Assembly: GCF_036625195.1 (NCBI RefSeq)
Contig: NZ_JAZKUG010000001.1
Span: 3,162,001 to 3,226,000 of the forward strand
Reading direction: 5' to 3'
From: Accumulibacter sp.
GTDB lineage: Bacteria; Pseudomonadota; Gammaproteobacteria; Burkholderiales; Rhodocyclaceae
DNA length: 64,000 nucleotides
In this document: positions 15,098 through 24,171 of the stretch, piece after piece
How positions within the stretch are numbered: the stretch's first letter is position 1
Layout: each line of letters opens with the position of its first letter
The notes under the pieces: generated by a model
What the model was told of the DNA's origin: nothing
Seen by the model: the letters and a program-made list of their open reading frames with translations, nothing else
Databases searched by the model: none
Program-made: the position numbers and the translations under genes

Positions 15098-17113
15098 ATG
15101 TCGTTGATCGGCTTGTTGGCAAGATTCGGGAACCAGAAGATCTGGGTGCGCCTGATCGTCTCGATCGGGGCCATGACCATTGCCTCATGGGCGGTCATGA
15201 TCCTGTGGACGGCGCGCGTCAGCGAGGAGGCGGCGATCGTGCAAGCGCAGGACTTCGCGATCAGTGCGCACGACATGGTGCTCGCCGGGCTGACCGGCAT
15301 GATGGTCACCGGCACCATGCCGCAACGCGAGGTGTTCATCGACCAGATCAAGCAACTGCCCAGCATCCGTCAGCTGCGGGTCCTGCGCGCCGAGGCGGTG
15401 ACGAGGCAGTTCGGCGCCGGGGCCGAGGACGAGCGACAACACGACACTCGGGAAGCGCAGGTGCTCGCGACGGGCGAGGCGTACTCCGCGGTCGAGGCGA
15501 CGGGCAGTGGCGAGGAGGCACTGCGGGTGATCCGGCCGGCGCTGGCGCAGGAGAACTATCTCGGCAAGAACTGCACGACCTGCCATGCCGTGCCGCCGGG
15601 CACCGTTCTTGGCGCGGTCAGCATGAAGATTTCACTGCAGAAGACGCAGGAGGCTGTCGCACGCCAGCGCATGCAGACCGTCCTGGCGGCGGTCCTGCTG
15701 ACCGTTCCGATGCTGTTCATCATCTTCCTGTTCATCCGCCGGGTGGTGACGCGACCGCTCGCGCACGGCATGGACGTGGCACATGCGGTCGCCGCCGGGA
15801 AGCTCGACAACGAGATCGAGGTTGCCTCGAAAGACGAGGTCGGCGACCTGCTGACGACGATGAAGCGGATGCAGGAACGTCTCAACGACGTCCTGCAGGA
15901 AGTCGAGAACTGCGGGCTGAGCATGGGCCAGTCGTCCTACCAGATTTCGTCGATCTCGAACGAGATCGCGCGGGTGAGCCAGGAGCAGCAAAGCCGTTCC
16001 GGCGAGGTCGATGGCGCGATGTCGCGGCTCGACGAGATCTCTCGCCAGGCACTCGCGCAGGCGCTCGCCGCGGTCGAGCGCTCGAACGGCGTCGAGGGCA
16101 TGGCGCGCGCCGGGATTGCCAGCGTCGAGAGCAGCATCGATGCGCTCGAGACCACGTCCGAGCGGGTCGAGCAGGTGTCCGGGGAGATTCGCGACCTGCA
16201 GCGGTCGGCGCGCGAGATCGACGAAATCGCCGCCTCGATCAAGGATGTCGCGGGACAGACCAACCTGCTCGCACTCAATGCGGCCATCGAGGCGGCGCGT
16301 GCCGGTGAGCAGGGGCGGGGCTTCGCGGTCGTGGCGGACGAGGTGCGCAAGCTCGCCGAACGCAGCAGCAAGTCGGCCGAGCGCGTCGGGAGCATCATCG
16401 GGCATCTCGCCGAGCAGGTGAGCCGTGTCGTGTCGACCATGGACGCACTGGTGGCGTCGGTCGGCCAGACGCGCGAGGAATCGCGTCGCATGGCCGAAAC
16501 GATCGAGCACATCTCGAGCAACGTTGCCGAAACGGTGCGTGCGAACCAGAGCATCGCGACGGCCAGCACGCGGCAGCTCGATCAGTCCGGGTTGCTCCGG
16601 CAGACGCTCGATACGCTGTTCCAGACCCTGCGCGAAGCGAGCAACAAGGTCGAGGTCACGGCCACGATCAGCGATGACCTGCGCTCGGTCGCGGCGCGCC
16701 TCAACGCGATCATGGCCAGCTTCTCGTTCACCCACAGTCCGCTGATCGACAAGGCGCAGCACGAACAGCGTCGCGCACCGCGCCTGCCGAGCAGCCTGCG
16801 GGTCATCGTGCAGCAAGGGGGTGAGAGCTTCGACGGCATCACCAGCGACGTCTCGCTGGTCGGCGCGCGCCTGCGTCTGGGACGGCCGGTCAAGACCAAC
16901 CAGACACTCAGCCTGGCGATCTTTCTGCCGGCACAGGAGATGGCGCACTATGAGCAGCAGGCTCCCCTCAGGCTCGCTGGGCGTGTCGCATGGAGCGAGG
17001 TCGCGAACGGTGGCGGCTGCCTCTGCGGTGTCGAGTTCTCTGCGCTGGACGAAGAGCAGCGAGCCGGCCTGGCCCGCTGCTTCGAGTACTTCGGCAAACA
17101 GCCCGCATTTTGA
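15098..17113 (+). CDS. Methyl-accepting chemotaxis protein with periplasmic heme motif and PilZ domain
   Basis: A 671-residue chemoreceptor. The first membrane segment is near residues 18-38. The periplasmic sensor (~40-210) contains CTTCH (159-163), a c-type heme attachment site, suggesting redox or gas sensing. A second membrane segment (~210-235) and a HAMP domain follow. The signalling tip carries the conserved hairpin QTNLLALNAAIEAARAGEQG. The last ~110 residues are a PilZ domain with RRAPR and DVSLVG (DxSxxG), so c-di-GMP binding is expected. The protein therefore joins redox sensing, chemotaxis and second-messenger input. No che genes are adjacent. Confidence 0.9.
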   Translation: MSLIGLLARFGNQKIWVRLIVSIGAMTIASWAVMILWTARVSEEAAIVQAQDFAISAHDMVLAGLTGMMVTGTMPQREVFIDQIKQLPSIRQLRVLRAEAVTRQFGAGAEDERQHDTREAQVLATGEAYSAVEATGSGEEALRVIRPALAQENYLGKNCTTCHAVPPGTVLGAVSMKISLQKTQEAVARQRMQTVLAAVLLTVPMLFIIFLFIRRVVTRPLAHGMDVAHAVAAGKLDNEIEVASKDEVGDLLTTMKRMQERLNDVLQEVENCGLSMGQSSYQISSISNEIARVSQEQQSRSGEVDGAMSRLDEISRQALAQALAAVERSNGVEGMARAGIASVESSIDALETTSERVEQVSGEIRDLQRSAREIDEIAASIKDVAGQTNLLALNAAIEAARAGEQGRGFAVVADEVRKLAERSSKSAERVGSIIGHLAEQVSRVVSTMDALVASVGQTREESRRMAETIEHISSNVAETVRANQSIATASTRQLDQSGLLRQTLDTLFQTLREASNKVEVTATISDDLRSVAARLNAIMASFSFTHSPLIDKAQHEQRRAPRLPSSLRVIVQQGGESFDGITSDVSLVGARLRLGRPVKTNQTLSLAIFLPAQEMAHYEQQAPLRLAGRVAWSEVANGGGCLCGVEFSALDEEQRAGLARCFEYFGKQPAF

Positions 17114-17233
17114 TTGCGGTGACAGTATATTGATTCCAGCGCGTCCGGACTCGATCCGCCCGGGTGCTGCACCACTGATCGCGTTGTCGGTCCGCTGGCA
17201 CCTCGCGTGGCGGCCGACCCCAGCGGCACGGCA

Positions 17234-18664
17234 TCAGAGCAGAGGACTCATCACCTGGATCGCGTTCTCGAGCAGTCGCCGCCAGAGTGGGCGGGCGCGC
17301 CACTGTTCGAGTTCGAGGGCTTGCGAGCGCGACTCGTACTGGCGCTGCAGTGCGCGTACCTCGGCCGAGAAGCGCTGGTCGTAGGCGATCAGCGAGACCT
17401 CGAAGTTGAGTTCGAAGCTACGCAGGTCGAGGTTCACGGTGCCGAAGATCGTGATCTGTTCGTCGATCACCATGCTCTTGGTGTGCAGCAGCCCGTCACG
17501 GAAGCGGAGCAGGGTGATGCCGGCGGCCAGCAGGTCGTCGTTGTAGGCATCGCTGGCGTAGCGCACGAGCCGCGAGTCGATCCTTTCCGGGACGATCAGG
17601 GTGACCGCGACGCCGCGTGTGGCGGCCGAACGCAGCGCGGTGAACAGCGTCTCGCTGGGAACGAAATAGGGCGTGGTGAGCACGATCTCGCGGCGCGCCG
17701 AGTAGATGGCCGTCAGCAGCAGTTCCTCGATGTGGCGGGTCGATGTTTGCGGTCCGGAAGGGAAGATCTGGACGCGGCAGTTGTCGGTCAGCGAGAGGAT
17801 CGGCGGTTCCGGCGGAGCGAAGTCGTGTCCGGTCTGCAGCGCCGTCAGCGACAGCGAAACGGCTTCGAGGGCCCAGGCCGCCGGTCCCTCGATGCGGACC
17901 ATGGCGTCGACCCATTCGCCGACGCCTGCATCCTGCTTGAAGAAGCGCGGGTCGGCGATGTTCATGCTGCCGGTGTAGGCGACGCCGCGGTCGATGACGG
18001 CAATCTTGCGGTGGTCGCGCAGGTCGAGGCGGACGAAGAGCGCACGCAGCGGATTCACCGGCAGGATTTCGACGACCTCGACGCCGGCTGCGCGCAGCCG
18101 CTCGATCGCCTCGGAACGGAAGAAAGGCCTGCTGCCCAGCGAATCCATCAACGCCCGGCAGCTGACGCCGCGTTGCGCGGCGTTCACCAGCGCGCTCACC
18201 AGATCGTCGACGAAGCCGCCCGGGCTCCAGATGTAGAACTCGAGGTGTACCGAGTTGCGGGCGACGTTGATGTCGGCGAGCAGCGAGCGGATCACCGCTT
18301 CGCTGTCGGCGAGCAGGCGCAACCGGTGACCGGCCATCACCGGCAGGCCGGTGAGCCCGGTCGCCAGCCGGCTGATGCTTTCGGCGGCGGAACTCAGGCT
18401 GGCCGACGTCACCACGTCGGTCGCCGGAATGCCGCGCGCCCAGCGGACGACCTGTGGCTGCAGGCTGATCGCTCTCTGCATCCAGGTCCTGCCGAGGCGG
18501 CGTTCGCCGATCAGGAGGTACATCAGGGCGCCGATCGCCGGCACCAGGATGACCAGCAGCAACCAGGCGAGCGCCGACCCGCGCGAACTGCGGTGCGAGA
18601 AGATGCGCAGGACAACCGCCACCGCCAGCAGGAAGTAGACGACGTACAGGAAGCTGAGGAACAT
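17234..18664 (-). CDS. cls: Cardiolipin synthase
   Basis: A 476-residue membrane enzyme that condenses phosphatidylglycerol into cardiolipin. Two N-terminal transmembrane helices (~1-20 and 32-52) form the PLDc_N region. Two HKD catalytic motifs follow: DHRKIAVIDRGVAYTGSMN and LLHTKSMVIDEQITIFGTVN. Length and domain order match bacterial ClsA/Cls. It stands alone, between the convergent chemoreceptor gene and a PEP-CTERM gene on the same strand. Confidence 0.92.
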   Translation of the reverse strand: MFLSFLYVVYFLLAVAVVLRIFSHRSSRGSALAWLLLVILVPAIGALMYLLIGERRLGRTWMQRAISLQPQVVRWARGIPATDVVTSASLSSAAESISRLATGLTGLPVMAGHRLRLLADSEAVIRSLLADINVARNSVHLEFYIWSPGGFVDDLVSALVNAAQRGVSCRALMDSLGSRPFFRSEAIERLRAAGVEVVEILPVNPLRALFVRLDLRDHRKIAVIDRGVAYTGSMNIADPRFFKQDAGVGEWVDAMVRIEGPAAWALEAVSLSLTALQTGHDFAPPEPPILSLTDNCRVQIFPSGPQTSTRHIEELLLTAIYSARREIVLTTPYFVPSETLFTALRSAATRGVAVTLIVPERIDSRLVRYASDAYNDDLLAAGITLLRFRDGLLHTKSMVIDEQITIFGTVNLDLRSFELNFEVSLIAYDQRFSAEVRALQRQYESRSQALELEQWRARPLWRRLLENAIQVMSPLL

Positions 18665-18785
18665 GGCACCGAGTATGCGGCCGCTTCCCTCGCCCGGTCA
18701 AGGAAGGGCCGGCGGCTGATGCCCTGGTGCTGCGCGGTGCGCCACTGGGGACGGCAGGCGACCAAGGCACGCCGTCCCGCATCGC

Positions 18786-19346
18786 TCAGGGCTGCTGCTG
18801 CCGGCGCCTTGCCATCCAGCCGACGAGTCCGAGGCCGGCCATCAGCATGCCGTAGGTTTCCGGCTCAGGTACCGGCGCCGTGGCGTAGAGGGCCGCGTTC
18901 GACGATGCCGTCAGGTTGTAGGTGATGACATCGAGATTGGTGCCGGCGCCGGCATCGAGCTTGTAGAAAGCCGTGCCATTCTCGCCGGTGGTGCCGCCCC
19001 CGCGGTGGATGCCGATGTAGGTGATGCCGTTGAGCGGCATGTTGAAGTTGATCGAGGTCGCGCCGCTGAGCGGGGTCAGCTTCTCGATCCATGTGCCGCC
19101 GGTACCGGGAAGGCCGAGGCTGGCGAGGATCTGGTCCACGGAGGCTTGGTCGGTGGGACTGTTGCTGATCAGGTTGCCCGCGTAGTAGCCGGCGCAACTG
19201 ATGAACGAGGCGCCGCTGATGTCGCCGGCGCCGCAGGCGGGCGCGACCAGAGGGGGCAGAGCCGCATGGGCCGAGCTGCCGATGAGTCCGAGGAGCGCGA
19301 CGCTTGCGGCGGCAAGCGAGGACTTGGCGCGATGTGAAACTGACAT
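18786..19346 (-). CDS. PEP-CTERM surface protein A
   Basis: A 186-residue exported protein. A Sec signal peptide (ending near SSAHA) precedes a small Gly/Ser/Thr-rich domain with two cysteines near residues 38 and 51. The C-terminus is a full sorting signal: VPEPETYG, a hydrophobic helix, then RRRQQQ. Such tails are cut by exosortase, and proteins are released or linked in exopolysaccharide/floc matrix; the exosortase is not in this window. GGAGG precedes the ATG at 19346. A -24/-12 promoter lies upstream at 19424-19440, as also seen for the second PEP-CTERM gene. Confidence 0.88.
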   Translation of the reverse strand: MSVSHRAKSSLAAASVALLGLIGSSAHAALPPLVAPACGAGDISGASFISCAGYYAGNLISNSPTDQASVDQILASLGLPGTGGTWIEKLTPLSGATSINFNMPLNGITYIGIHRGGGTTGENGTAFYKLDAGAGTNLDVITYNLTASSNAALYATAPVPEPETYGMLMAGLGLVGWMARRRQQQP

Positions 19347-19810
19347 GGGAACCTCCGAATGTTGTTGAACGATTGAATCGAGCGCGCTGCGGGGATCGCA
19401 GCGGACTACTCGCATTCGGAATAAGCAAACTTGATGCCATGCGATAATATGGCGATTAATAAGTTGTTTTTCTTTTCGATCCGGCGATCTGTAAGATTTT
19501 CCGACAAGCTGCGCCGGTCGAACGACGTCGCCGGCCTGCGGGGAGTCAGGCGCGCGTGACGAGGCTGTGGACTCCAGTTTGCGAACCGTGGCAGACTCGC
19601 CCCTGCGCTACGCCAGCCGACTTGCTGCCGGCGCGTCGCGGCGGGTGTGTGGCTACCTGGTCGGCCATGCACGTGGCACCGTCCTCAGGGCAGTTCCCGG
19701 CCACCTGCCATCAGTTCTGCGTCGACGGTGGGCAGCACCCGCAGCGATCGGAGATCTCTGGGCCTGCCTGGATCTGTTGCTGTCACTGTCACCCTTTCTG
19801 CGGAGCGCGG
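19347..19810 (-). other. Intergenic region between PEP-CTERM protein A and marC
   Basis: No gene is supported in these 464 bp. The left part holds the sigma-54-type element of the PEP-CTERM gene and an AT-rich tract around 19436-19480, unusual in this genome and a plausible binding site for the associated activator. The right part is GC-rich and presumably carries the marC promoter, which I cannot pinpoint. Confidence 0.6.
19424..19440 (-). promoter_or_regulatory. Sigma-54 (-24/-12) promoter of PEP-CTERM protein A
   Basis: On the minus strand the sequence reads TGGCATCAAGTTTGCTT. The -24 GG and -12 GC are exactly 12 bases apart, matching TGGCAC-N5-TTGC with one mismatch in the -24 box. The inferred start (~19413) gives a ~67-nt leader. 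An activator-dependent promoter is expected. Confidence 0.65.
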
Positions 19811-20473
19811 ATGACACCCGAACTCAGCCTCTTCATCAGCCTGTTCACGACCCTGCTGGCGATCATCAACCCGCTCGAGGCGATTCCGGTCTATCTCGGG
19901 CTGATTGACGGCAAGCCGGCCGACGAGCAGCGGCGGGTGGCGCGGGATGCCTGCCTGTACGCGCTGCTGCTCAGCTTCTTCTTCCTGCTATTCGGCACGC
20001 TGCTGCTGCGTGTCTTCGAAGTGCCGTTGAGCATGGTGCGGGTGGTCGGCGGCGTCATCCTGACGCGGGTCGGCTTCGACCTCTTCAACCCGCCAGCGTC
20101 CGGTGGCATCATTCCGCGCGGCAACGAAGAAGGAGGGAACATCGCTTTCGTGCCGCTGGCGATGCCGATCATGTTCGGACCGGGCGCCATCGCGACGCTG
20201 ATCAGCATGGCGTCGACGATCAAGCAGTCGGCCGCAGAGCTGATGCACTTCGTTGCTGCCAGCGCGGCGATCGTCGCCTGCATGGCGGTGACCTACCTGT
20301 CGCTGACCTACGCCAAGCCGATCCTGCGCCGCATCGGCCGGCAGGGGATCGACGCGGCGACGCGAATCGTCGGCTTCTTCGTTGCGGCGATGGGAATGGG
20401 CCTGATCTTCAATGGCGCGGTCGAGTTCCTGCAGCCGTACCAGGCCGCTGGCAGGGTGGCGCTCGCGTTGTGA
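19811..20473 (+). CDS. MarC family integral membrane protein
   Basis: A 220-residue protein with six predicted membrane helices and the MarC-family start FTTLLAIINPLEAIPVY. A second conserved region, PLAMPIMFGPGAIATLIS, lies near the middle. The family was once linked to multiple antibiotic resistance but its transport role is unresolved. The start at 19811 is the first ATG giving a MarC-like N-terminus. Its stop codon lies just before the FadL-like gene. Confidence 0.88.
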   Translation: MTPELSLFISLFTTLLAIINPLEAIPVYLGLIDGKPADEQRRVARDACLYALLLSFFFLLFGTLLLRVFEVPLSMVRVVGGVILTRVGFDLFNPPASGGIIPRGNEEGGNIAFVPLAMPIMFGPGAIATLISMASTIKQSAAELMHFVAASAAIVACMAVTYLSLTYAKPILRRIGRQGIDAATRIVGFFVAAMGMGLIFNGAVEFLQPYQAAGRVALAL

Positions 20474-20514
20474 ACGGTTTATGCTTGCGCCGCGTTTGGC
20501 TGAGGGGGAGGGAA

Positions 20515-21855
20515 ATGATGCGGAATAGCCAACAGGCGGCCGGACGGCCGCGCGTGAGCAATCGGGCGAGACGGCTGGCGATGGTCGCGAGCCTGTCCGT
20601 GCTCGCCGTCGGCCAAGCCAGTGCCGGCGGCATCAGCCTTTACGAGGTCGGGACGGCAGATGTCGGCCTGGCTTCGGCGGGCTACGGCGCGCGTGCGCAG
20701 GATGCGTCGACGGTGCTCACCAATCCGGCCGGAATGACCCGTCTGGCGGGAACGCAGGTGCTGGCGGCGGCGCAGCTGCTCTACGGCGACGTCGATTTCT
20801 CGCGCGCTGCCGGCACCTCGCCGGCTCTCGGCAGCAACGAGGGCGGCAACCCGATCGGCTGGTTTCCCGGCGGCAGCTTCTTCATCACCCAGCAGGTCAC
20901 GCCCGACCTGAGCGTCGGCTTCGGTACCGCCGGCAACTTCGGTCTGGCGGTGAAGTACGATTCGAGCTGGGTGGGGCGTTACTACGGCCAGGAAGGCACG
21001 CTGATCGGCCTGTCGCTGCTGCCGTCGATCGCCTACAAGGTGAATGACCGGCTCTCGCTCGGCGCGACGGTGAACGCGATGTTCGGCATCATGAAGCAGC
21101 AGGTGGCGATCAACAATCCGGGAGCTTTCGGCCGTCCCGATGGCCGGCTCGAGGTGAGCGATCGCGAATGGGGCTGGGGGTTGAACCTGGGGCTTCTCTA
21201 CGAGGTCGATCCGGCAACCCGTCTCGGGCTGACGTGGAATTCGCAGGTCAAGCTCGACTTCTCGGCGCGTCCCGATTTCTCCGGACTGTCGCCGGTCCTC
21301 GCGGCAGCATTGGCGAGCCGTGGCGCCCAGCGCGCCAACCTCGACCTCGGCATCCACGTGCCGCAGGGCGTCATGGCCAGCGCCTTCCACCAGATCAATG
21401 ACCAGTGGGCAGTGCTCGGCAGCGTCGGCTGGCAGCAGTGGTCGAAGTTCGGCAAGGTGGACATCGGCATCAGCGATACGCGGAATCCCGCCAGCCTGAC
21501 GACCGACCTCGATTTCAAGGACACCTGGCACGTCGCGCTCGGCGGCCAGTACCGCATCTCGCAACCCTGGCTGCTGAATTTCGGCATCGCCTATGACTCG
21601 GCTTTCCAGAGCGGTGACATCCAGTCGCCGCTGCTGCCGGCGAACAGCGCCTGGCGCTTCGGCGTCGGCGTGCAGAACGAGGTCGACCGCAGCTTCAACT
21701 GGGGGCTGTCGGCGGAGTACGTCCATGGCGGTACGCTCGACCTGCAGAAGAGCGGCGAGGCGCCGCTCCTTCTCGGCGGGCGTGGCGACGTCGAGGGTGC
21801 TTACCGCAACACCGGCGTGCTGTTCATGGCCGCCAATTTCAACTGGAAGTTCTGA
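20515..21855 (+). CDS. FadL/OMPP1-type outer-membrane transporter
   Basis: A 446-residue outer-membrane beta-barrel protein for hydrophobic substrates such as long-chain fatty acids or aromatic compounds. The cleaved signal peptide ends near GQASA. The mature N-terminus has the hallmark plug motif NPAGMTRL after a GARAQDAST stretch. The remainder is alternating amphipathic strands ending in aromatic FNWKF, as barrel assembly requires. GAGGGGGAGG fixes the ATG at 20515. The next three genes encode exported proteins, suggesting an envelope operon. The substrate cannot be told from sequence. Confidence 0.88.
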   Translation: MMRNSQQAAGRPRVSNRARRLAMVASLSVLAVGQASAGGISLYEVGTADVGLASAGYGARAQDASTVLTNPAGMTRLAGTQVLAAAQLLYGDVDFSRAAGTSPALGSNEGGNPIGWFPGGSFFITQQVTPDLSVGFGTAGNFGLAVKYDSSWVGRYYGQEGTLIGLSLLPSIAYKVNDRLSLGATVNAMFGIMKQQVAINNPGAFGRPDGRLEVSDREWGWGLNLGLLYEVDPATRLGLTWNSQVKLDFSARPDFSGLSPVLAAALASRGAQRANLDLGIHVPQGVMASAFHQINDQWAVLGSVGWQQWSKFGKVDIGISDTRNPASLTTDLDFKDTWHVALGGQYRISQPWLLNFGIAYDSAFQSGDIQSPLLPANSAWRFGVGVQNEVDRSFNWGLSAEYVHGGTLDLQKSGEAPLLLGGRGDVEGAYRNTGVLFMAANFNWKF

Positions 21856-21905
21856 CGCCGGGCGGCGACTGCGCCGCCGGTCTGATTGACGATTGGAGGA
21901 ATGAC

Positions 21906-22193
21906 ATGAAGAAGATCCTTCCCGTTTTTCTGCTGGTCGCCGCAGCGGCCGCCGGCGGCTACGCCTGGGCGCAGCAGTATCCGCTTCTCGACATGGTTGC
22001 CGGCAGGGTCGTTCAGAAGTACCAGCAAGCGAGCTGCCAGGAACTGTGGGTGCAGCGGTCGGAGCCGAAGTCGCCGCGCGAGCAGGAGGTGCTGCAGATG
22101 CTGCGCAGCGATCCGGCGATGCGCACCGAGTTCATCAATCGCGTGGCCGCGCCGATCGCCAACAAGATGTTCGAATGCGGGATGATTCCCTGA
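21906..22193 (+). CDS. Small periplasmic protein, function unknown
   Basis: A 95-residue protein with a signal peptide or single N-terminal anchor (MKKILPVFLLVAAAAAGG). The soluble domain contains two cysteines (in SCQEL and FECGM). GGAGG precedes the ATG. I do not recognise the family. It follows the FadL-like gene after 50 bp and is followed by a DUF2092 gene, so co-expression is likely. Accessory to the porin is one possibility. Confidence 0.75.
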   Translation: MKKILPVFLLVAAAAAGGYAWAQQYPLLDMVAGRVVQKYQQASCQELWVQRSEPKSPREQEVLQMLRSDPAMRTEFINRVAAPIANKMFECGMIP

Positions 22194-22197
22194 GCCT

Positions 22198-22238
22198 TTG
22201 CCGGACCGGCAACAGGGCGGACCCGTTTCTTTTTTTTT
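22198..22238 (+). terminator. Possible intrinsic terminator or attenuator
   Basis: The inverted repeat TTGCCG-GAC-CGGCAA (22198-22212) and a second short GGG-CCC stem are followed by a long T tract at 22226-22238. It lies between the small periplasmic gene and the DUF2092 gene, so it could stop or reduce transcription within the run. The gap between the first stem and the T tract is long for a classical terminator. Confidence 0.4.
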
Positions 22239-22251
22239 GCGGAGAGAGTCG

Positions 22252-23124
22252 ATGATCGATCTTCATCATCTGGTGCGGCGGGCGGCGATGCTCGTTGCCG
22301 GGTTTTTTCTCGTCGCTGGGATGCAGGCGCAGGCGGCCGATCCCGTCGGCGGCCAGGCGGCCAAGCCGGCCAAGGTCGCGGCTGCGACGAGCAGGAAGGC
22401 TGCTGCCCCGGCTGCCGGCAAGCCGGTCTTCGAGCAGCGCGCGCTCGATCTGCTGAAGGCGATGAGCGAGCGACTGATGACGGCACGTTCGTTGTCCTTC
22501 ACGGCGCAGGTGACCTATGAACATCCGAGCCGCCTCGGGCCGCCACTGGCGTTCATGACGATCTCCGAGGTGCTCATGCAGCGTCCAGACAAGCTGCGTG
22601 TGCTGACTCTCGGCGATGGCCCCGCCTCCGAGTTCTACCTCGACGGCAAGACGATGACCGCCTTTTCGCCGGCCGAGAACTTCGTCGCCGTGACGGCTGC
22701 GCCGCCAACGATCGACGAGGCCCTGAAAGTGGCATTCCGCGATGCCGGCATCTACTTCCCGTTCGCCGACGTGCTGCTCGCCGACCCGTACGCCAACCTC
22801 GCCGCCGGTCTCGGCACGGCCTTCGTCGTCGGCCAGTCGAAAGTCGTCGGCGGGACGACGACGCAGGTGGTGGCCTTCGCCAACAACGAGGTCTTCATGC
22901 AGCTGTGGATCGGCGCCGAGGACAAGCTGCCGCGGATGCTGCGTGCGGTGTATCGCCGCGATCCGCTGCGCCAGCGCCATCAGATGGAGCTGTCGAACTG
23001 GAAGGTGGACCCGGTGGTGGCAGCGAGCGACTTCACGACGGCGAAGGCGGCCAGCGCGGTGGCCATCCCGTTTGCCCATCCGGCAGCGAAGCCGGCAGCC
23101 GCGGCAGCGGCCAGATCGCAGTAA
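22252..23124 (+). CDS. DUF2092 family periplasmic protein
   Basis: A 290-residue exported protein. The signal peptide ends near AQAAD and is followed by an Ala/Lys linker. The main domain (~60-265) matches the DUF2092 pattern: measured phrases such as MQRPDKLRVLTLGDG and YLDGKTMTAFSP recall the LolA/LppX-type half-barrel that binds lipids. A low-complexity Ala-rich tail ends the protein. GGAGAG precedes the ATG at 22252. Placement beside a FadL-type porin supports a role with hydrophobic ligands, but this is inference. Confidence 0.75.
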   Translation: MIDLHHLVRRAAMLVAGFFLVAGMQAQAADPVGGQAAKPAKVAAATSRKAAAPAAGKPVFEQRALDLLKAMSERLMTARSLSFTAQVTYEHPSRLGPPLAFMTISEVLMQRPDKLRVLTLGDGPASEFYLDGKTMTAFSPAENFVAVTAAPPTIDEALKVAFRDAGIYFPFADVLLADPYANLAAGLGTAFVVGQSKVVGGTTTQVVAFANNEVFMQLWIGAEDKLPRMLRAVYRRDPLRQRHQMELSNWKVDPVVAASDFTTAKAASAVAIPFAHPAAKPAAAAAARSQ

Positions 23125-23136
23125 GGGGAGGCAGAC

Positions 23137-23814
23137 ATGAAAACAATCATCATCGTGGTGGGTGGCCTCGCCGGGGGTCTGTTGCTGGCCGGCGAAGCGG
23201 CCGCCTGGGGCAGCGCCAACCGTTTCGGCGGCAGCACCGAGCACGTCGCCGGCGTCGGCACCGAGCACACCAACGCCTGGGGTGGCAGCACCGAACATGC
23301 CTTTGGTGGCGGCACCGAGCATACCAACGTCTATGGCGGCAGCACCGCCGGTCGCTACGGCGACGGCGTCGAGCACACGAACATGTATGGTGGGACGACC
23401 GCCGCCCGCTACGGCGACGGCGCCTATCACGTCGCCCCCGATGGCGCAGCGGCCTACCGCCCGCCGGCTCCCTACTATCCGTATCACCCGCCGGCGGCAG
23501 TGGCCTATTACCCGGCGACCGGCTGTGTGGGCTGTGCGGCAGCCGCGGGCGCCGTCGTCGGTGTCGCCGCCGGCGCGGCGGTCGCTTCGGCGAATACCGC
23601 GGCGGCGACGAGCAACGCCTATGCCTCCGGCTATGCTGCCAGCAGCGCGACGACGGCAGCCGCCTACGCGATGGGAACCAGCTACGCGACGCTGCCTGCC
23701 GGCGCGACGGTGGTGCAGAAGTTCGGCACCACCTACTACCTCGTCGGCAACACCTGGTTTCTGCCGGCGTATGGTGCGAACGGGGTCTACTATCGCGTGG
23801 TGCCCGCACCTTGA
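23137..23814 (+). CDS. Exported repeat protein with STEH/TEHTN motifs
   Basis: A 225-residue exported protein. After the signal peptide (ending near EAAAW), residues ~28-100 hold about four ~20-residue units with GGST(E/A), GTEHTN and RYGDG motifs. A Pro/Tyr-rich segment and a Gly/Ala-rich hydrophobic stretch follow. The C-terminal ~45 residues (VVQKFGTTYYLVGNTWFLP) form a small beta-rich module. I do not recognise the function. It closes the run that begins with the FadL-like porin, 12 bp after the DUF2092 gene. Confidence 0.72.
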   Translation: MKTIIIVVGGLAGGLLLAGEAAAWGSANRFGGSTEHVAGVGTEHTNAWGGSTEHAFGGGTEHTNVYGGSTAGRYGDGVEHTNMYGGTTAARYGDGAYHVAPDGAAAYRPPAPYYPYHPPAAVAYYPATGCVGCAAAAGAVVGVAAGAAVASANTAAATSNAYASGYAASSATTAAAYAMGTSYATLPAGATVVQKFGTTYYLVGNTWFLPAYGANGVYYRVVPAP

Positions 23815-24171
23815 TGGCAGCGCCAGCGACGGCCGAGAGCAGCCAGCGGGGTGGCAGCTACCACAACGGTCTGATCCAGCCGTTCATCAACTCGGCCGGC
23901 TACCGGTGAGCAGGCGGCTGTCCGCCTGCTACCACGTCGTCCATCCCGATGACGCCTCGAACTGGCAGTTGCGGGGGCAGGTGCAGCGGATGTTCCCGAA
24001 GTGATCGCCGGCTGTTCATTCCCGGCAGTGCCCGGTTGATCGACGATCGCTTCGCCAGCTGCCGGACGGTGCGGCACATGAAGCACGCCACTTTGGTCAA
24101 TCAGTCGCTGCAGCCGCACGTCGTCGCGGGCTGAGGCGAACCGGTCCCACTGTCTGGAGAGGAGGTAAGTG
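23815..24171 (+). other. Gene-less interval upstream of ppk2
   Basis: No complete gene is supported. A short open stretch at 23909-24004 reads like the C-terminal fragment of an unknown protein (ending QVQRMFPK) but has no start or family match, so I leave it uncalled. Confidence 0.5.

Noticed and set aside
23909..24004. A short open stretch ending QVQRMFPK before ppk2
   Set aside because: It has no start, no family match and only about 30 codons, so it cannot be called a gene.
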